Shown here: one piece after another, positions 1 to 7,519 of the stretch
How positions within the stretch are numbered: the first letter of the stretch is position 1
How the letters are laid out: each line of letters starts with the position of its first letter
Source of the DNA: TMED161 sp964532515
Lineage (GTDB): Bacteria; Fidelibacterota; Marinisomatia; SCGC-AAA003-L08; D37C17
NCBI GenBank assembly: GCA_964532515.1
Contig: CAZHKH010000066.1
Span: forward strand, 1-8,590
DNA length: 8,590 nucleotides
Direction of reading: 5' to 3'
Notes under the pieces: generated by a model
What the model saw: only the letters and a program-made list of their open reading frames with translations
Databases searched by the model: none
Told to the model about the DNA's origin: nothing
Position numbers and translations under genes: made by a program

Positions 1-1922
1 TATCTGAAGAAGATGCTCCAGCTGAGGAAGCACCTGAAGAAGCTGCAGAGGAAGAAGCCCCAGCAGAAGAAGTGGCTGAAGAGGCACTAGCGCAGCCTGT
101 GGTTGACTATCTATCATCTGACATCCTAAGTGTAAGGACAGTCACTAAGGAAGATATTGAAGAAAAAGATGATGAAGAAAAATTTGAACTACACGAAGAT
201 TTAGTGGTTAACGTTAAAAGAAATAATATTGTTCATGGAAACGTTGTTAATGTTTCAGATAGAGATGTTTTTATTGATATTGGCTTTAAAACTGAAGGTA
301 TCGTACCTCTATCAGAGTTTAAAAATCCTCCAATTATAGGCAAAGAGCTAGAGGTTGTTGTTGAAAAGTTTGAGGATACTAAAGGAAACCTAGTTCTTTC
401 AAAAGAAAAAGCTGATTTTATCAAAAGATGGGCCAGCATTAGAGATGCCTATGAGAATGAAACTCTTATAAAGGGAGTCATTATTCGAAGAATAAAGGGT
501 GGAATGGTTGTAGATCTTGATGTTATTCAAGCATTCTTGCCTGGTTCTCAGATAGACATTAAGCCAGTCACTGATTTTGATGAATATCTAGGCAAAGAAT
601 TTGAATTTAAAATTGTTAAGCTCAATGAAATGAGAAAGAATGTTGTGCTATCAAGGAAAGAAATTTTAGCATCAGATCTAAAAGAAAAGAGAAAAGAGGT
701 TCTCGAAGAGATGCAAGAGGGCATGGTCCTTGAAGGCGTAGTAAAGAACATAACAGACTTTGGTGCATTTATAAATCTAGGTGGTATAGATGGGCTTCTA
801 CATATTACTGACATAACCTGGGGAAGAATTAATCATCCTTCAGAGAAACTAGATATTGGTCAAACAGTTGAGGTGAAGGTTATTGATTTTGACTTAGAGA
901 AAGTTAGGGTCTCTCTAGGAATGAAACAACTAACTAAAGAGCCGTGGGCTGACATTGATCAAAGATTCCCTGTTGAGACAGAGGTCGAAGGTAAAGTTGT
1001 AAATATGATGAACTATGGATTATTCATAGAGCTTGAAGAGGGTGTTGAGGGATTGATTCATATTTCTGAAATTTCTTGGACTAAACATATCAAACATCCA
1101 TCTGATGTTTATAATCTAGGGGATATGGTGAAGGCAAAAGTCCTTAGTGTTGAAAAAAATGAAAAGAAAATTTCTCTTGGTGTTAAACAATTAACTTCTA
1201 ACCCATGGGATGATATTGAATCAGCCTACAAAGTAGGAGACATCAAAAAAGGTGTAGTAAAGAACATTACTCAATTTGGAGCTTTTATTAATCTAGATGA
1301 TAGTATTGATGGTTTATTGCATATCTCTGATATGTCTTGGACTAAAACAATAAGACATCCAAAAGATTTTTTATCAGTGGGAGATGAGGTAGAAGTTAAA
1401 ATTCTTGAGGTATCGAGTGAAGATATAAAAATATCTTTAGGAGTCAAACAATTAAAAGAGAATCCTTGGGATACCCTATCTGATGAATTTTCATCTGGAA
1501 AAAATATAAAGGGAAGGGTAACTCAAACTACAGATAAAGGGGTTATCTTTGATTTGGATCATGATGTTGAAGGGTTTCTAAAAACCAATAATAAAGATAA
1601 CTATAAAATAGGTGAGGAATATGATCTTCTAGTCCAAGGTGTAGATTCTGATAGTAAAAAAGTTATTCTCATGGATAACAGTGACTCTTCTGAAGAAGTA
1701 GAGGCTAAAGATGAATCTAATGAAAATGATGATGCAATAGCAGATGAAGGTGTATCTGATGAAGCTGTGGCAGTGGAAGAGGCTTCTGAAGAAGAGGCTG
1801 CTACAGAAGAAGCTGCTACAGAAGAAGAAGCTCCTGCAGAGGAAGATGCTCCGGTAGAATCAGCAGAAGATGCTGATGAATCAGAATCATCTGATGCTGA
1901 GGATGTGACAGAAGAAAAATAA
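1..1922 (+). CDS. rpsA: 30S ribosomal protein S1, six S1 domains, 5'-partial
   Basis: S1 binds mRNA on the 30S subunit and helps initiation on weak or structured leaders. The frame is open from base 3 to the TAA at 1920-1922. A GTG at 72 is possible, but the same acidic Ala/Glu/Pro-rich reading continues upstream of it, so the true start is probably left of the window. Counting from GTG 72, six OB-fold S1 repeats lie at about residues 50-113, 130-196, 217-286, 302-372, 388-459 and 475-534. Repeats 3-5 are canonical: a KNITxFGAFINL-type strand, then GLLHISD, then a SLGxKQL ending followed by PW. Repeats 1 and 2 are diverged, as in the ribosome-docking half of other S1 proteins. Repeat 6 has lost the HIS motif. 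Residues 535-616 form an acidic tail. Six domains is the full complement of long S1 proteins, so the family call is secure; the unusual parts are the tails. Confidence 0.95.
   Translation, partial: SEEDAPAEEAPEEAAEEEAPAEEVAEEALAQPVVDYLSSDILSVRTVTKEDIEEKDDEEKFELHEDLVVNVKRNNIVHGNVVNVSDRDVFIDIGFKTEGIVPLSEFKNPPIIGKELEVVVEKFEDTKGNLVLSKEKADFIKRWASIRDAYENETLIKGVIIRRIKGGMVVDLDVIQAFLPGSQIDIKPVTDFDEYLGKEFEFKIVKLNEMRKNVVLSRKEILASDLKEKRKEVLEEMQEGMVLEGVVKNITDFGAFINLGGIDGLLHITDITWGRINHPSEKLDIGQTVEVKVIDFDLEKVRVSLGMKQLTKEPWADIDQRFPVETEVEGKVVNMMNYGLFIELEEGVEGLIHISEISWTKHIKHPSDVYNLGDMVKAKVLSVEKNEKKISLGVKQLTSNPWDDIESAYKVGDIKKGVVKNITQFGAFINLDDSIDGLLHISDMSWTKTIRHPKDFLSVGDEVEVKILEVSSEDIKISLGVKQLKENPWDTLSDEFSSGKNIKGRVTQTTDKGVIFDLDHDVEGFLKTNNKDNYKIGEEYDLLVQGVDSDSKKVILMDNSDSSEEVEAKDESNENDDAIADEGVSDEAVAVEEASEEEAATEEAATEEEAPAEEDAPVESAEDADESESSDAEDVTEEK
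3..95 (+). repeat. Acidic Ala/Glu/Pro low-complexity N-terminal extension of S1
   Basis: About 30 codons in the rpsA frame read almost only Glu, Ala and Pro, with short units such as APAEE, APEE and EEEAPAEE. The sequence is GAA/GAG and GCN rich. It precedes the first S1 domain and matches the composition of the C-terminal tail at 1674-1919. It runs off the left edge, so its full length and the start codon are not visible. It is probably disordered. Confidence 0.75.
1674..1919 (+). repeat. Acidic low-complexity C-terminal tail of S1
   Basis: The 82 residues after the sixth S1 domain are nearly half Asp/Glu (I count 38) with only two Lys. Ala, Ser and Thr fill most of the rest. It contains EEEAPAEE, a peptide also present in the N-terminal extension. 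No fold is expected. By composition it would be a polyanionic, disordered arm outside the RNA-binding OB domains. Confidence 0.8.
1797..1826 (+). repeat. Perfect 15-bp tandem duplication in the rpsA tail
   Basis: The unit GCTGCTACAGAAGAA occurs at 1797-1811 and again at 1812-1826 without mismatch, coding AATEE twice. The unit length is a multiple of three, so gain or loss of copies changes tail length without breaking the frame. Confidence 0.9.
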
Positions 1923-1928
1923 CCCTAG

Positions 1929-1940
1929 AATTATTTTGAT
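1929..1940 (+). promoter_or_regulatory. Initiation context of tsaD: AATTATTTTGAT around a TTG start
   Basis: No purine-rich Shine-Dalgarno stands at the usual distance before TTG 1936. The 12 bases spanning the start recur unchanged at 7508-7519, at the TTG start of the polymerase-like gene. In both places the frame reads ATT ATT TTG. Whether the shared block has a role in initiation is inference. Confidence 0.35.
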
Positions 1941-2931
1941 AGTATTAGGCATAGAAAGTTCTTGCGATGAAACGTCTGCATCCATCGTAAAAGATCATAA
2001 GATTTTATCAAACATTATATTTTCTCAGGAAATACATTCTGAGTATGGCGGAGTGGTGCCTGAGCTAGCCTCAAGAGAACATCAAAAAAACATAGCTTAT
2101 GTTGTTGAGAAATCTCTTTTAAAATCAAATACAAAGTTGGAAGACCTTGATGGAATTGCTGTAACCTATGGCGCAGGATTAAAGGGAGCCTTACTTGTAG
2201 GATTAAATTTCTCAAAGGGAATGTCAATGGCTCTGAATATACCATTCATTGGAGTTAATCACCTCGAAGGTCATCTGTATTCAAATATCATGGATAATAA
2301 GAAGATTAAATTTCCTTTTATATCCTTGATTGTATCTGGGGGGCACACTCAAATATGGAGGGTTAATCAAATAGGAAAGTATGATCTTCTTGCAAACACA
2401 GTAGATGATGCTGCAGGAGAGGCTTTTGATAAAGGAGCCCGACTTCTTGGCTTATCATATCCAGGGGGACCAGAGATACAAAGGGTCTCAGAGAATGGGA
2501 GCCCATCTTACATTGATTTTCCAAGGCCCAGTGTTAAAAAATCTAAATATAATTTTTCATTTAGTGGTTTGAAAACCTCATTGCTATACAAGATAAGAAA
2601 AATGGATAAAAATACCATAGAAGAAAATATTCATCATATCGCAGCTAGCTACCAAGAAGCGATTGTTGATACACTCTTAGATCGTATTGAAAGAATATCA
2701 AAAGAAGAAGAAATTAATCAAATTAGTATAGCTGGAGGGGTAGCAGCAAACAAGAGATTTAGAGAGAAATCTGAAGTTTTATCATCAAAAAATAATATAT
2801 CTATATATTTCCCTCATTTAAATTTGTGTACAGATAACGCCGCAATGATAGCGATGGCAGGCTATGAAAAATTAGATAATGGTTTTTGTTCTGATTTATC
2901 ACTTGAGCCTAACCCAAATCTTTCACTTTAG
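1936..2931 (+). CDS. tsaD: tRNA N6-threonylcarbamoyladenosine (t6A37) transferase TsaD
   Basis: TsaD, with TsaB and TsaE in bacteria, moves the threonylcarbamoyl group from threonylcarbamoyl-AMP to A37 of ANN-decoding tRNAs in the cytoplasm. The 331 residues match the usual length of about 335-345. The N-terminus reads MIVLGIESSCDET, the ASKHA nucleotide-binding signature, which fixes the TTG at 1936 as the start; no in-frame ATG is near. Metal-ligand histidines are H109 and H113 in NHLEGH, and the third ligand is D300 in CTDNAAMIA. SGGHTQ lies at 134-139 and AGGVAANKRFR begins at 266. All expected motifs are present, so it should be active. The gap after rpsA is 13 nt with no clear Shine-Dalgarno. 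The TAG stop directly abuts the next ATG. Confidence 0.96.
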   Translation: MIVLGIESSCDETSASIVKDHKILSNIIFSQEIHSEYGGVVPELASREHQKNIAYVVEKSLLKSNTKLEDLDGIAVTYGAGLKGALLVGLNFSKGMSMALNIPFIGVNHLEGHLYSNIMDNKKIKFPFISLIVSGGHTQIWRVNQIGKYDLLANTVDDAAGEAFDKGARLLGLSYPGGPEIQRVSENGSPSYIDFPRPSVKKSKYNFSFSGLKTSLLYKIRKMDKNTIEENIHHIAASYQEAIVDTLLDRIERISKEEEINQISIAGGVAANKRFREKSEVLSSKNNISIYFPHLNLCTDNAAMIAMAGYEKLDNGFCSDLSLEPNPNLSL

Positions 2932-4908
2932 ATGAAATTTTATATACTAGGGTCTATCCTTGTTGGAGTTTTCCTGTTTTCTATATTTTCTGCTAGTATT
3001 ATTTATTACAGAAGATTTTTAAAATATAAAAAAATTAAACCGATTGCTCTTTTATCCTTGAGGTTTATTTCTCTATTTGCATTACTTATTTTATTTATTG
3101 AGCCATTTTTACTCTATATTAGAAGTCAAGTGCTAGACAGAGAGATTAATTTATTTATTGATAACTCTAAAAGTATTTCCGAAAGTATTTCAGTAGATAT
3201 AATCAAGTCACATGCAGATGAAATCGAGGAGTGGGGAAATAAAAGAGAATATAAAACAAATTTTTACTTATTTGGAGATACTCTAAGATTAAGCAGAGAT
3301 TTAACTTTAAATGATAGCTCAACACGCTATGATCAGATTGCAAATAAAATAAATTTAACTCCAAACCATCTAAATCTTATCTTAACAGATGGAAATCCAA
3401 CACATGGATTTAGATTATCTGATTTTGAAATAAATAATCCTTTAAATATTATTGGAATAGGTCAACAAGCATACAGTGATATCTCTATAGATAAAGTTGA
3501 TTGTCCAATTTTAGCGGCCGCTGGAGATTCAATAAATTTATCAATTCATTTGCATAGTAACATAGATTCGACATTAACTCCAACACTAAAATTGATGTCA
3601 GACAATCTGATGTTATACAGTAAAGAGATTGATCTTCCAGCTGGCAATAATAGGTATAAATATGATATAACACTTTCAGTCCCTACAGAGTACTCAGGTG
3701 TATTGAATTTAGACGCTATAATTTCAGATTCATCAATTAATCAAAATAATTTAAATAATATTTTTAAAACTCAGGTAATTATTAGAGATATCTCTAAAGA
3801 AGCACTCTTAATTACTGGTTCTCTTAACCCAAATACTCAAGCAATAAATAAAATTTTAATGAATATTCCAGATTTATCACTTATTCATTTGTATGAAGTA
3901 GGAAATAAATGGAATCGATCTTTAGATGATATTGATTTAGATGCCTTTAAAGTATTTATTTATGATAATTTTCCTCTTACAAATACTGACTTAGATATAT
4001 ATAATAAAATAGAGAGCAAAAGAGCTAAGGATTCTAAAATTATATATTTTGAGGGTCCATCATATGATTTTAATACGATGAACATGATTATGCCAAATAA
4101 CAAAAAATTTACAAAAGACAATAGTCAAAGGAAAAAAATCATAAGCGATACTAAATCATTAGATAATTTAATTCCAGTAAGAAAAAATTTAAAAACCATC
4201 AACGAGAACTTTGATGAAATTTATCTAGCATATTCAGACTCTAGTGTAGCGATAGCTCAAAAGGAGAATAGTTTGTATGTTTTTATTCCTGAGCTCAGAA
4301 AAGTTTTTATTAATGACCCCTATAATTTTTTTCAAGAATATTTATCAAAAACTCTATTCTTATTCATTGATTTTGGTGAACAGATTTTACTTAGTAGCTC
4401 ACAAAGAGAAATTTTAGAGGGAGAATATTTGTTTCTTGATATAAACTATCCAGATATTTATGATAATTTTAGAATTGAAATCATCATTGAAGATAAGGTA
4501 TCTAAAAAACAGAGAATCATTCCATACAATAAAATCAAAAAAGATATCTCTGGACGTAAATATATAGATAATCTAGATCAAGGCTTATATCAAGTTTATG
4601 CAAATCTTTCTTCTGATAAAAATTTATATAAAAGTAATGTTGTTGATATTCAGGTAATAGAGAATTCACTTGAAACAAGTATCCTACATAGAAATGAGAA
4701 TGATATGAAGGTAGCAGGATTAAAATCAGGAGGAAACTATTTTTCTATAGAGGATTATAAGGCCCTACAATCGCTAATGAGATCCAAGGTAACAACCAAA
4801 AAAACTAACATCGAATTAAATATTCATTCTTTTCATAAGTTTTGGTTTATTTTATTAATAACCCTTATAATTGAGTGGTTTTTAAGAAAACGGAAAGGTC
4901 TTCTATGA
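2932..4908 (+). CDS. Membrane-anchored vWA protein with degenerate amidotransferase-like region
   Basis: 658 residues, no experimentally known function that I recognise. Transmembrane helices lie at about 4-26 and 37-63, and a third near the C-terminus at 637-651 before RKRKG. The basic residues after helix 1 and at the C-terminus predict that the large central part is outside the inner membrane. Residues 70-180 look like a vWA domain: the MIDAS motif is D77-N-S-K-S81, with T131 and T152-D153-G as the other metal-site elements. A beta-rich linker follows (about 185-285). Residues 290-405 then resemble the class I amidotransferase-like fold found in related vWA membrane proteins. The only cysteine I see is C191, outside this region, so it should not be catalytic. 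Residues 490-595 look like another beta-sandwich. It starts directly after the tsaD stop with no Shine-Dalgarno, suggesting coupled translation, and its TGA overlaps the next ATG. Confidence 0.75.
   Translation: MKFYILGSILVGVFLFSIFSASIIYYRRFLKYKKIKPIALLSLRFISLFALLILFIEPFLLYIRSQVLDREINLFIDNSKSISESISVDIIKSHADEIEEWGNKREYKTNFYLFGDTLRLSRDLTLNDSSTRYDQIANKINLTPNHLNLILTDGNPTHGFRLSDFEINNPLNIIGIGQQAYSDISIDKVDCPILAAAGDSINLSIHLHSNIDSTLTPTLKLMSDNLMLYSKEIDLPAGNNRYKYDITLSVPTEYSGVLNLDAIISDSSINQNNLNNIFKTQVIIRDISKEALLITGSLNPNTQAINKILMNIPDLSLIHLYEVGNKWNRSLDDIDLDAFKVFIYDNFPLTNTDLDIYNKIESKRAKDSKIIYFEGPSYDFNTMNMIMPNNKKFTKDNSQRKKIISDTKSLDNLIPVRKNLKTINENFDEIYLAYSDSSVAIAQKENSLYVFIPELRKVFINDPYNFFQEYLSKTLFLFIDFGEQILLSSSQREILEGEYLFLDINYPDIYDNFRIEIIIEDKVSKKQRIIPYNKIKKDISGRKYIDNLDQGLYQVYANLSSDKNLYKSNVVDIQVIENSLETSILHRNENDMKVAGLKSGGNYFSIEDYKALQSLMRSKVTTKKTNIELNIHSFHKFWFILLITLIIEWFLRKRKGLL
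4892..4898 (+). promoter_or_regulatory. Shine-Dalgarno deciding the ATG 4905 start
   Basis: GGAAAGG stands 6 nt before ATG 4905. It supports this start over the in-frame GTG at 4875, which would add ten mostly polar or charged residues before a normal signal peptide. The ATGA overlap with the previous stop also favours 4905. Confidence 0.65.
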
Positions 4909-6512
4909 AATTTGCATTTTTGTGTATATGTGTAATCTTTACAAATCTTTTTGGTTCATTCAGCTTAGACAATCAATTTGGAAGTCTTAACTCTGCATCA
5001 ATAAAAACTGAGGCCGTCAAGCAAAGCTATCTATCTGAGCCCCTAGAGAGCCTCGTAGATGCAGATGAATATATATTGGGCCCAGGTGATGGCATCTATT
5101 TAAACATAGTAACAGCAAATCAAATTGTTAATTTAAATCTTTTTGTTTCACCTATTGGCGACATTCTTATTCCAGTGGTAGGGACGGTTAAAGTTGATGG
5201 ATTAACAATAAATGATGGGTTTAAAGTTATTAAGAATAAATGTCTTGAAAAATATAATGATAGTAATATTTCTATTACTCTATCGAAAGTACGAGAATTT
5301 AAAATTAAAGCTCTAGGCCCATTTGATGAATCAGGAATCTATATATCTACTCCTGTAAATAGAGTCTCTGATATATATGAACAAATAATAACAAAAAACT
5401 CAAAATCTACGTTAATAGATACAACAGCCCTTAACATTGAAGAGCTACTGTCTCGTAGAAATATTGTGTTAACTAGAGACTCAAAAGAATATCGTGTTGA
5501 TTTAATGAAATTCAATTTATTAGGTGAAGATTCTTATAACCCATTTTTAAAGACTGGAGATTTAATATATTTTGATTTACTAGATAACCAAATTACTATT
5601 ACTGGAGGAGTTAAATCTCCAGGTGTATATGAATTTGTAGATGGTGAAAATTTAGAAGATTTTATTGAGTTAGCTGGCGGTTTTACTTATAATGCAAATC
5701 ATGAGAAAGTAGAATTAACTAGGTATGTTACTGATTTTGAGGCTATGAGTATGTTTGTTCATAAGGATGAATTTATCAATACACCTCTATTCTCTCAAGA
5801 TCTAGTAAATGTCAAAATTAAGAATGATTACAAAAAACATAAACTTGTAGAAATTACAGGTCAAGTTTCTAACCCTGGGTTCTATGTCATTAATGAAGGA
5901 AGAACTACAGTAAAAGACATTGTAGAAAAGGCGGGTGGCTATACATTACTTGCAGATAGGGATAAAATTTCTATCATAAATCTCAATCATGTTGAAAATA
6001 CTGAAGTAATTGATAATAGAGAATATTATTTTAATAGAGAAGAATTTCATGATTATATTCATAAATCATACAAAATAAATGAATTAAATCAACAGGTTTC
6101 CATTAGTTCTGCTAGTCAACAACATACTGAAAAGATATTAGCTTACAAGGTATATGAAGGAGACACTATAGAAATTCCAAAGCAGTATCCGTATGTGGAG
6201 ATTATTGGTGCGGTAAAATATCCAGGTTTATATTCTTATGATATTAAAAAAACAATAGTACAATATATAAATGAAGCTGGTGGAATTACGGAATCTGAAA
6301 CGGAAGATATTTTTATTATTAAGCCTTATTCAGGTCAAAGAATTAATTACAACGATATAAAAAAAATAGAGAGTGGAGATATTATATATATTGTAGAAAG
6401 AATAAAGCATGATAAAAAAACAAAGCTTGATAACGCAGTAAGGATTACACAGGCAATAAGTTCAGCTTTAAGTCTCTTTCTTACTTTCATGGTTGTGATG
6501 GGAGGATACTAA
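4905..6512 (+). CDS. Poly_export/SLBB polysaccharide export protein (Wza-like)
   Basis: Likely the outer-membrane/periplasmic export channel component of a surface polysaccharide system. From ATG 4905 it has 535 residues, longer than E. coli Wza (about 380). Residues 1-20 are a hydrophobic signal peptide. No lipobox cysteine is visible: C7 and C9 lie too early in the signal. A Poly_export domain at about 53-135 opens with Y56-I-L-G-P-G-D62. A diverged SLBB unit follows at about 140-230. Three clear SLBB units begin near 230 (ITGGVKSPGVY, then LAGG), 315 (ITGQVSNPGFY, then KAGG) and 431 (IIGAVKYPGLY, then EAGG). The last roughly 24 residues are hydrophobic and end MVVMGGY, perhaps a membrane helix. 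It shares ATGA with the vWA gene before it and is 4 nt from the Wzz-type gene after it. The GTG at 4875 is a less likely start. Confidence 0.9.
   Translation: MKFAFLCICVIFTNLFGSFSLDNQFGSLNSASIKTEAVKQSYLSEPLESLVDADEYILGPGDGIYLNIVTANQIVNLNLFVSPIGDILIPVVGTVKVDGLTINDGFKVIKNKCLEKYNDSNISITLSKVREFKIKALGPFDESGIYISTPVNRVSDIYEQIITKNSKSTLIDTTALNIEELLSRRNIVLTRDSKEYRVDLMKFNLLGEDSYNPFLKTGDLIYFDLLDNQITITGGVKSPGVYEFVDGENLEDFIELAGGFTYNANHEKVELTRYVTDFEAMSMFVHKDEFINTPLFSQDLVNVKIKNDYKKHKLVEITGQVSNPGFYVINEGRTTVKDIVEKAGGYTLLADRDKISIINLNHVENTEVIDNREYYFNREEFHDYIHKSYKINELNQQVSISSASQQHTEKILAYKVYEGDTIEIPKQYPYVEIIGAVKYPGLYSYDIKKTIVQYINEAGGITESETEDIFIIKPYSGQRINYNDIKKIESGDIIYIVERIKHDKKTKLDNAVRITQAISSALSLFLTFMVVMGGY
6500..6506 (+). 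promoter_or_regulatory. Strong Shine-Dalgarno for the Wzz-type gene
   Basis: GGGAGGA lies inside the last codons of the export gene, ten bases before ATG 6517. It is the best Shine-Dalgarno match in the window and shows that this organism uses such sites for some genes. Confidence 0.65.
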
Positions 6513-6516
6513 TTAA

Positions 6517-7500
6517 ATGAATCACAATAATATTGGTTTGGCTGAAGTTTTTCGTATATACAAGGATTACTCTAAATCTATACTACGAATAACGTTATCT
6601 GCATTTTTCCTTTCTATAGTTTATAGCCTACTTGCGACTCCGCTCTATAAATCGTACGTATCAATTTATCCATCTGGGAATGAAAGTAATTTTCCTAGTT
6701 CCTTTGCTGGTTTAGATGGAATTGCTTCAACGTTTGGATTTAATCTCTCTGGAGGTGAAGCAAATATGTTTAATTTTCCTGATATTGTTAATAGCAGAAA
6801 ATTAAAAAAAGCAATCATTGCAAAAAAATGGGATTCAGAATTATATGATCATCCGATTAATTTAGTTAAATATTGGCAGTTAGATAGTCCCGGATGGAAT
6901 GTTTGGCCATTTGCATCAGGAGATTCTTCCAATGAGCATCTTCAAAATTTAGCTATTGATCATCTCACTACATTGATGACTGTGTACGAACATGAATCAG
7001 GAATGATTACTATATCAGTTTTAATGGAGGACCCCACACTAGCAGCAAATATAGTAAATTTTATTTCTGAGTGGATACAGAAGTATGTATCAGAGGAGAT
7101 GTCATTTAAAGCAACAAAAAATAGAGAGTTCATTGAGCAACAATTATTGAATGCAAAAGCTGATTTATATCAATCAGAAGAAGAGTTATCAGAATTCATG
7201 AAGACACATCCTCTATCTGAGGAAGGTCCAGAAGATTTTACTGAGCGAGCAAGACTAACAAGAAGTATTGAGGTTAATACACAGGTGTATATAACTTTAA
7301 GACAGCAATTTGAATTAAACAAAATAGAAGAATTAAAAGAGAGACCTGTTTTAAATGTTCTTGATACCGGTGATATCGCAACAGAAAAATCAAAGCCTCT
7401 TAGAACTCTGATTGTTCTTTCTGCTATATTTATTGCATTTTTCTTATCAGGGTTTATGATGTATTGCTATGATGGTATCGTAAGCAAAGAAAGAAAGTAA
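6517..7500 (+). CDS. Wzz-type polysaccharide co-polymerase, no kinase domain
   Basis: Inner-membrane chain-length regulator acting with a Wzy-type polymerase. At 327 residues it has the family's usual size and architecture. One transmembrane helix lies at about 22-42, followed by a periplasmic part and a second helix at about 295-318, with only a short basic cytoplasmic tail after it. A helical, coiled-coil-prone stretch runs from about 193 to 270 (ATKNREFIEQQL to the FELNKIEELKE segment). It is followed by PVLNVLDTGDIATEKSKP, the family's conserved lead into the last helix. There is no Walker motif or tyrosine cluster, so a BY-kinase, if needed, would be a separate protein. The PDIVNSRKL segment matches the usual N-terminal Wzz pattern. 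It lies between the export gene and a polymerase-like gene, as expected for a Wzy-dependent locus. Confidence 0.88.
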   Translation: MNHNNIGLAEVFRIYKDYSKSILRITLSAFFLSIVYSLLATPLYKSYVSIYPSGNESNFPSSFAGLDGIASTFGFNLSGGEANMFNFPDIVNSRKLKKAIIAKKWDSELYDHPINLVKYWQLDSPGWNVWPFASGDSSNEHLQNLAIDHLTTLMTVYEHESGMITISVLMEDPTLAANIVNFISEWIQKYVSEEMSFKATKNREFIEQQLLNAKADLYQSEEELSEFMKTHPLSEEGPEDFTERARLTRSIEVNTQVYITLRQQFELNKIEELKERPVLNVLDTGDIATEKSKPLRTLIVLSAIFIAFFLSGFMMYCYDGIVSKERK

Positions 7501-7507
7501 TCATTTA

Positions 7508-7519
7508 AATTATTTTGAT
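7508..7519 (+). promoter_or_regulatory. Initiation context of the polymerase-like gene, identical to that of tsaD
   Basis: AATTATTTTGAT surrounds TTG 7515. It is identical over 12 bases to 1929-1940 and in the same register relative to the start. No Shine-Dalgarno is visible. An in-frame TAA at 7506-7508 limits possible starts to ATT 7509, ATT 7512 or TTG 7515. Confidence 0.35.

Noticed and set aside
233..814. Reverse-strand open frames of 68 and 88 codons at 233-439 and 548-814
   Set aside because: They lie wholly within conserved S1 domains on the other strand and resemble no known protein; they are shadows of rpsA.
736..1330. Near-identical DNA stretches in S1 repeats 3 and 5 (both contain GTAGTAAAGAACAT)
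   Set aside because: Explained by the conserved repeats of the S1 family; not evidence of a mobile or recent duplication.
1932..1938. Bacteroidota-type -7 promoter element (TAnnTTTG) at the tsaD start, and the same at 7511-7517
   Set aside because: The bases read TATTTTG, one base short of the consensus spacing, and lie on the start codons themselves; no convincing -33 partner was seen.
2015..2245. Reverse-strand open frame of 76 codons inside tsaD
   Set aside because: It is antisense to conserved TsaD motifs and has no recognisable features.
3514..3521. A lone GCGGCCGC octamer in very AT-rich DNA
   Set aside because: It reads normally in the vWA gene frame and there is no other sign of a junction or insertion.
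3485..3673. Reverse-strand open frame of 62 codons inside the vWA gene
   Set aside because: It is antisense to a continuous long coding frame and has no start context or recognisable protein.
4875..4904. GTG 4875 as the start of the export protein
   Set aside because: ATG 4905 has a Shine-Dalgarno 6 nt upstream, forms an ATGA overlap, and begins directly with a signal peptide.
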